Notes under the pieces: model-generated | Seen by the model: only the letters and a program-made list of their open reading frames with translations | Database searches by the model: none | What the model was told of the DNA's origin: nothing | NCBI RefSeq assembly: GCF_014904745.1 | Contig: NZ_JACZCS010000032.1 | Location: 33,996-97,995, forward strand | DNA from: Oricola nitratireducens | Lineage (GTDB): Bacteria; Pseudomonadota; Alphaproteobacteria; Rhizobiales; Rhizobiaceae | Direction of reading: 5' to 3' | DNA: 64,000 bases | Part shown: positions 60,330 to 64,000 of the stretch, one piece after another | Numbering within the stretch: the stretch's first letter is position 1 | Layout of the letters: the number at the start of each line of letters is the position of its first letter | Position numbers and translations under genes: made by a program

Positions 60330-61490
60330 TTGGTCCATATCGCAGGCTGGGGTCACACCCCGTTCGGAAAGCTGTCCGGCCAGTCACTGGAAGATCTCAT
60401 TCGCGAAGCAGGTTCGGAAGCGCTGGCGCATGCCGGCGTCGCCGCCGAGGACATCGACGGCATCTGGGTCGGCCATTTCAACGGCGGCATGGTGCCGGAC
60501 GGCTTTCCGGCGTCGCTGGCGCTTTCCATCGATCCGGCGCTGCGGTTCTGCCCGGCGACGCGTCTGGAGAACGCCTGCGCCTCGGGCTCGGCGGCGGTTT
60601 TCGCGGCGCGCAACGCGATTCTTGCCGGCGAGGCGCGGATCGCGCTGGTGATCGGCGTCGAGAAGATGACACATCTGCCGACGGCCGACGTCGCCGCCGC
60701 GCTCGGCCACGCCTCCTACCAGAAGGAAGAGGCCGGCCTTTCGTTTCCGCAGGTGTTCGCGGAATTCGCCAAGGCCTATTTCGAGCGTTACGGCGACGCG
60801 ACAGAGGCGCTGGCGATGATCGCCTCGAAGAACCACACCAACGGCGCAAAAAACCCGCTGGCGCAATTGCGCAAGCCGCTCGATGTCGAATTCTGCGCTA
60901 CGGAAAGCGAGCGCAATCCGATGATCGCGCCGCCCCTGAAAAAGACCGACTGTTCGCTGGTCTCCGACGGCGCCGCCGCGATCGTGCTGGTCGCCGACGA
61001 TCTCGTCGCGTCGATGCAGCGTGCCGTAAACATGCGCGCCGCCGAGCAGGTCAACGACTTCCTGCCGATGTCGGCGCGCGACCCGATCGCCTTCGAGGGA
61101 CCGCGCGAAGCGATCCGGCGGGCGATGCGGGCGGCCGGCGTCGAACTCGCGGACCTCGATCTCGCCGAGGTGCATGACTGCTTCACCATCGCCGAACTGC
61201 TGATCTACGAGGCGATGGGCCTCGCCGCGCCCGGAGAGGGCATCAAGGCGCTGAAGGACGGCACGGTCTATCCCGGCGGCGCGCTGCCGGTGAACCTGTC
61301 GGGCGGGCTGAAGGCCAAGGGCCATCCCGTCGGCGCGACCGGCGTCTCGATGCATGTGATGGTATCGCGCCAGGTGACCGGCGATGCCGGCGAGATGCAG
61401 GCGCCGGGCGCCGAAACCGGCCTTGTCTTCAACATGGGCGGCTCGGGCGTCGCCAATTACTGCTCCATCCTGGAAGCGGTAAAGGCCTGA
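60330..61490 (+). CDS. Thiolase family protein (acetyl-CoA acetyltransferase-like)
   Basis: 386 residues. The acyl-forming Cys is C83 (RLENACASGSAAV), and the active-site His is in GGLKAKGHPVGATG. The second catalytic Cys of biosynthetic thiolases (CxGGG near the C terminus) is missing: the site reads FNMGGSGVANYC. This matches SCP-x-type or degradative thiolase-like proteins, which cleave larger 3-oxoacyl-CoA chains. The start is TTG 60330, with GGAGG 9 bp upstream; no ATG gives the VHIAGWGHTPFGKL N terminus. First gene of a three-gene operon with an acyl-CoA ligase and an SDR. Confidence 0.9.
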   Translation: MVHIAGWGHTPFGKLSGQSLEDLIREAGSEALAHAGVAAEDIDGIWVGHFNGGMVPDGFPASLALSIDPALRFCPATRLENACASGSAAVFAARNAILAGEARIALVIGVEKMTHLPTADVAAALGHASYQKEEAGLSFPQVFAEFAKAYFERYGDATEALAMIASKNHTNGAKNPLAQLRKPLDVEFCATESERNPMIAPPLKKTDCSLVSDGAAAIVLVADDLVASMQRAVNMRAAEQVNDFLPMSARDPIAFEGPREAIRRAMRAAGVELADLDLAEVHDCFTIAELLIYEAMGLAAPGEGIKALKDGTVYPGGALPVNLSGGLKAKGHPVGATGVSMHVMVSRQVTGDAGEMQAPGAETGLVFNMGGSGVANYCSILEAVKA

Positions 61491-61504
61491 CGGGGTATAT
61501 CGCG

Positions 61505-63019
61505 ATGAATCTGGCGCTCTGGCTGGAGCGGACGGCGGCTGTTTCAGGCGACCGTCCCGCCCTGATGCATGGCGAGACGGTCGTCGCCGACTACTCGACA
61601 TTCCATGCCCGCGCGGCCGCGCTGGCGAAGGCGCTGGGCGCGCGGGACATCGCCTCCGGCGACCGCGTGGCGCTCTTCATGAAGAACTGCCCGGACTATC
61701 TCGTCGTCCTGTACGGGATCTGGATCGCCGGCGCCGTGGCGGTGCCGATCAACGCCAAGCTGCATGCCAAGGAAGCCGCCTTCATCATCGGCAATGCCGG
61801 CGCGGCCGTCGCCTTCGTGACGCCCGATCTCGGCCCGGCGCTGGCCGAGGCCACGGACGTGCTGCTGATCGACGTCACATCGGACCGATTTGCCGGGATG
61901 ACATCGGGCGAAGGCCGCGCGGCCGCGCCGAAGGACAAGGACGACCTCGCCTGGCTATTCTACACCTCGGGCACGACGGGGCGGCCGAAGGGCGTGCGGA
62001 TCACGCACGGCATGCTGATGGCGACGTCGCTCGCCTATCCGGTCGATGTCGATGCCGTCTCGCGCGAAGACGCGGCGCTCTACGCGGCGCCGATGAGCCA
62101 TGGCGCGGGTATCTACGCGCCGATCCACGTGCTGAAGGGCGCGCGGCATATCTGCCCGGCATCCGGCGGCTTCGACGCCGACGAGGTGCTCGACCTTTCG
62201 CAACAATACGGGCCGATCTCGATGTTCATGGCGCCGACCATGGTGCGCCGCCTGACCGACCGGGCGAAGGCGGCAGGCCGGCACGGCGACGGCATCAAGA
62301 CGATCGTCTATGGCGGCGGACCGATGTACCGCGCCGACATCGAGGAAGCAGTCGACTGGTTCGGACCGAAATTCGTGCAGATCTACGGCCAGGGCGAATG
62401 CCCGATGGCGATCTCGGCGCTGTCGCGTGACGACGTCGCCGACCGCACGCATCCGCGTTGGCGCGAACGCCTTGTCTCGGTCGGCCGGGCGCAATCGGTT
62501 GTCGAAGTCCGGATCGGCGACGCCGACGGGCAGCCGCTCGGTCCCGGAGAGATCGGCGAGATCATGGTCCGGGGCCTGCCGGTCATGCCGGGATATTGGG
62601 AGAACCCGGAGGCGTCGGCGAAGGCGTTGCGCGACGGCTGGCTGATGACCGGCGATGTCGGCGTGCTGGATGATGACGGTTATCTCACATTGCAGGACCG
62701 CTCCAAGGACGTCATCATCTCGGGCGGCACCAATATCTATCCGCGCGAAGTCGAGGAAGCGCTGCTGACGCATGCCAGCGTGCACGAGGTCTCGGTCGTC
62801 GGACGGCCGTCGGCGGAGTGGGGCGAGGACGTCGTCGCCTTTGTCGTTGCCGCGCCGGGCAAATCATTCGATCCGGTGGCGCTCGACGCGCACTGCCTCT
62901 CGGAGATCGCCCGGTTCAAGCGGCCGAAGGCCTATTTCGAGATCGCCGAACTGCCGAAGAACAATTACGGCAAGGTTCTCAAGACCGAGCTGCGCAAGAG
63001 ACTGGAGGAAACGACATGA
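61505..63019 (+). CDS. AMP-forming acyl-CoA ligase (class I adenylate-forming enzyme)
   Basis: 504 residues of the ANL superfamily. P-loop-like motif YTSGTTGRPKGVR, A5 motif YGQGECPM, A7 GDVGVLDDDGYL and hinge DRSKDVIISGG are clear; the C-terminal catalytic Lys region is PKNNYGKVLKTELR. It should activate a carboxylic acid as its CoA thioester. It starts 14 bp after the thiolase gene and overlaps the SDR gene by 4 bp. Together these predict breakdown of a short or medium acid taken up by the neighbouring transporter. Confidence 0.93.
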   Translation: MNLALWLERTAAVSGDRPALMHGETVVADYSTFHARAAALAKALGARDIASGDRVALFMKNCPDYLVVLYGIWIAGAVAVPINAKLHAKEAAFIIGNAGAAVAFVTPDLGPALAEATDVLLIDVTSDRFAGMTSGEGRAAAPKDKDDLAWLFYTSGTTGRPKGVRITHGMLMATSLAYPVDVDAVSREDAALYAAPMSHGAGIYAPIHVLKGARHICPASGGFDADEVLDLSQQYGPISMFMAPTMVRRLTDRAKAAGRHGDGIKTIVYGGGPMYRADIEEAVDWFGPKFVQIYGQGECPMAISALSRDDVADRTHPRWRERLVSVGRAQSVVEVRIGDADGQPLGPGEIGEIMVRGLPVMPGYWENPEASAKALRDGWLMTGDVGVLDDDGYLTLQDRSKDVIISGGTNIYPREVEEALLTHASVHEVSVVGRPSAEWGEDVVAFVVAAPGKSFDPVALDAHCLSEIARFKRPKAYFEIAELPKNNYGKVLKTELRKRLEETT

Positions 63020-63819
63020 GCGACCTGAGCGGAAAGACCGCGCTTGTTACCGGTTCGGTGCAGGGCATCGGGCTCTCGATCGCGGAGGCGCTGGCAGGCG
63101 CCGGCGCGCGCATCGCGGTGCACGGGCTGGCGGGGGACGCGCAAATCCACGAGGTCTGCACCCGGCTGAAGGATCTCGGCGCGCCGGAGGCGGAGTTCTT
63201 CGACGGCGACCTGCGCGGTGCGGACCAGATCGACCGGATGATGGATGCGGTCGCCGCCTGGGGCGGGGCCGACATCCTCGTCAACAATGCCGGCATTCAG
63301 CACACCTCGCCGCTGAAGGACATGCCGCGCGAAAAGTGGGACGCGATCCTGGCGGTGAACCTGTCGGCCGCCTTTCACACGATGCAGGCGGCGATGCCGG
63401 TGATGGCGGAACGCGGCTACGGCCGCGTCGTCAATATTGCATCCGTGCACGGCCTCGTCGCCTCGAAGGACAAGGCGCCCTATGTCGCCGCCAAGCACGG
63501 CCTGGTTGGCCTGTCGAAAGTCGCGGCGCTGGAATATGCGGCGTCCGGCGACAAGGCGAAGGGCGGCGTGACGGTCAATTGCATCTGCCCGGGCTGGACC
63601 GAGACCGCGATCATCGAGCCGCAGATCCGCGCGCGCGCCGCCGAACATGGCGGCGACAGGGATGCCGGCATCGCGGACCTGCTTGCGGAAAAGCAGCCAT
63701 CACGGCGCACCTCCGATCCGTCGGAAATCGGTGCGCTGGCACTGTGGCTGTGTTCCCCGGTCGCGCACAACATCACCGGCACCTCGATCCCGATCGACGG
63801 CGGCTGGACGGCGCAGTAG
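63016..63819 (+). CDS. Short-chain dehydrogenase, 3-hydroxybutyrate dehydrogenase-like
   Basis: 267 residues, classical SDR. Cofactor motif TGSVQGIGLSIAEAL, NNAG in LVNNAGIQHTSPL, and the catalytic Ser-Tyr-Lys in NIASVHGLVASKDKAPYVAAK. The overall pattern, especially HGLVASKDKAPYVAAKHG, resembles bacterial D-3-hydroxybutyrate dehydrogenase, with a short insert near 175-180 (SGDKAKGG). It would oxidise a 3-hydroxyacid or the CoA ester that the thiolase then cleaves. Start ATG 63016 overlaps the ligase stop (ATGA). Confidence 0.92.
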   Translation: MSDLSGKTALVTGSVQGIGLSIAEALAGAGARIAVHGLAGDAQIHEVCTRLKDLGAPEAEFFDGDLRGADQIDRMMDAVAAWGGADILVNNAGIQHTSPLKDMPREKWDAILAVNLSAAFHTMQAAMPVMAERGYGRVVNIASVHGLVASKDKAPYVAAKHGLVGLSKVAALEYAASGDKAKGGVTVNCICPGWTETAIIEPQIRARAAEHGGDRDAGIADLLAEKQPSRRTSDPSEIGALALWLCSPVAHNITGTSIPIDGGWTAQ

Positions 63820-63830
63820 CACAAACGAAA

Positions 63831-63853
63831 ACCGGGGGCGCGAAGCCCCCGGT
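63831..63853 (-). terminator. Terminator between the SDR gene and pntB
   Basis: ACCGGGGGC (63831-63839) pairs with GCCCCCGGT (63845-63853). On the minus strand the stem is followed by TTTTCGTTTG, so it serves pntB best; on the plus strand the following sequence is less T-rich. Confidence 0.8.
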
Positions 63854-63879
63854 CCGTTCAAATACAGCGCGGCACCGCG

Positions 63880-64000
63880 TCAGTTGACCATCGGCAACAA
63901 GGTGTTGACCGAGTTCTTGGCGTCGCCGAAGAACATGCGGGTGTTCTCCTTGTAGAAGAGCGGGTTCTCGATGCCGGAATAGCCGGTGCCCTGGCCGCGC
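63880..64000 (-). CDS. pntB: NAD(P) transhydrogenase beta subunit, C-terminal end
   Basis: Only the last 39 codons lie in the window. They read [20 protein letters not shown], followed by [14 protein letters not shown] and a stop. This matches the conserved C terminus of PntB (domain III, NADP-binding), in which NPLFxKENTxMxFGDAK is diagnostic. PntAB uses the proton gradient to make NADPH. The rest of the gene is beyond the window. Confidence 0.9.
   Translation of the reverse strand, partial: RGQGTGYSGIENPLFYKENTRMFFGDAKNSVNTLLPMVN

Overview
The window looks like chromosomal DNA of a high-GC alphaproteobacterium, most likely of the order Hyphomicrobiales (Rhizobiales). The evidence is a GcrA cell-cycle regulator with GANTC (CcrM) sites in front of it, a class I lysyl-tRNA synthetase, a SAM-II riboswitch before metZ, the order phoR-pstSCAB-phoU-phoB, a two-subunit-length dCTP deaminase and an ectoine-degradation cluster. 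The genus cannot be fixed from sequence alone. No insertion sequence, prophage, CRISPR array or plasmid gene was recognised.

Layout. 1-3.1 kb: a LysR regulator (cut by the window edge) divergent from a small cassette (AhpD-like, PNPOx-like, DUF1348, secreted YHS protein). 3.4-5.5 kb: an unknown protein with a paralogue at 44.5 kb, and an MFS transporter. 5.5-11.4 kb: ectoine catabolism, doeD-doeC-doeX facing doeA-doeB across one shared regulatory region. 11.4-17 kb: RhlE helicase, an ArsR-SRPBCC pair, an orphan PycTM-like membrane protein divergent from an S24 repressor, and lysyl-tRNA synthetase. 17-22.6 kb: TerB-like protein, sterol-desaturase-like hydroxylase, solute-binding protein, GT2 glycosyltransferase, dCTP deaminase. 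22.7-28.8 kb: SAM-II-controlled metZ, M20 amidohydrolase, CDP-alcohol phosphatidyltransferase, apaG-trkH, hslO. 28.8-31.9 kb: argD-argF (with hslO coupled to argF) and gcrA. 32-40.7 kb: the complete phosphate-starvation block plus PPK2. 40.7-45.3 kb: envelope and unknown proteins, tandem repeats, and the paralogue of the 3.4 kb gene. 45.3-49.7 kb: a form II cox (molybdenum hydroxylase) operon carrying long direct repeats in its gaps. 49.9 kb: tRNA-Thr(CGT). 50.2-54 kb: a TRAP transporter with an unusually long small permease. 54.3-63.8 kb: a branched-chain-type ABC transporter followed by a PAS-LuxR regulator and a thiolase, acyl-CoA ligase and SDR set. 63.9-64 kb: the end of pntB.

How the parts work together. 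Ectoine is opened by DoeA, deacetylated by DoeB, transaminated by DoeD and oxidised by DoeC to aspartate, probably under DoeX. PhoR-PhoB controls PstSCAB with PhoU through a three-unit PHO box, and PPK2 next door links phosphate to polyphosphate. MetZ is shut off by SAM through a riboswitch followed by a terminator. The last 10 kb reads as uptake plus CoA-dependent breakdown of one unknown carboxylic acid.

Most notable oddities: a palindromic repeat inserted in frame in one of two paralogous unknown genes; a TM2-like/coiled-coil/DctQ fusion; an orphan intrinsic terminator and leader just upstream of argD; an orphan PycTM protein beside an S24 repressor whose operator-like dyad covers its ribosome-binding site; and 123-bp direct repeats in both gaps of the cox operon.
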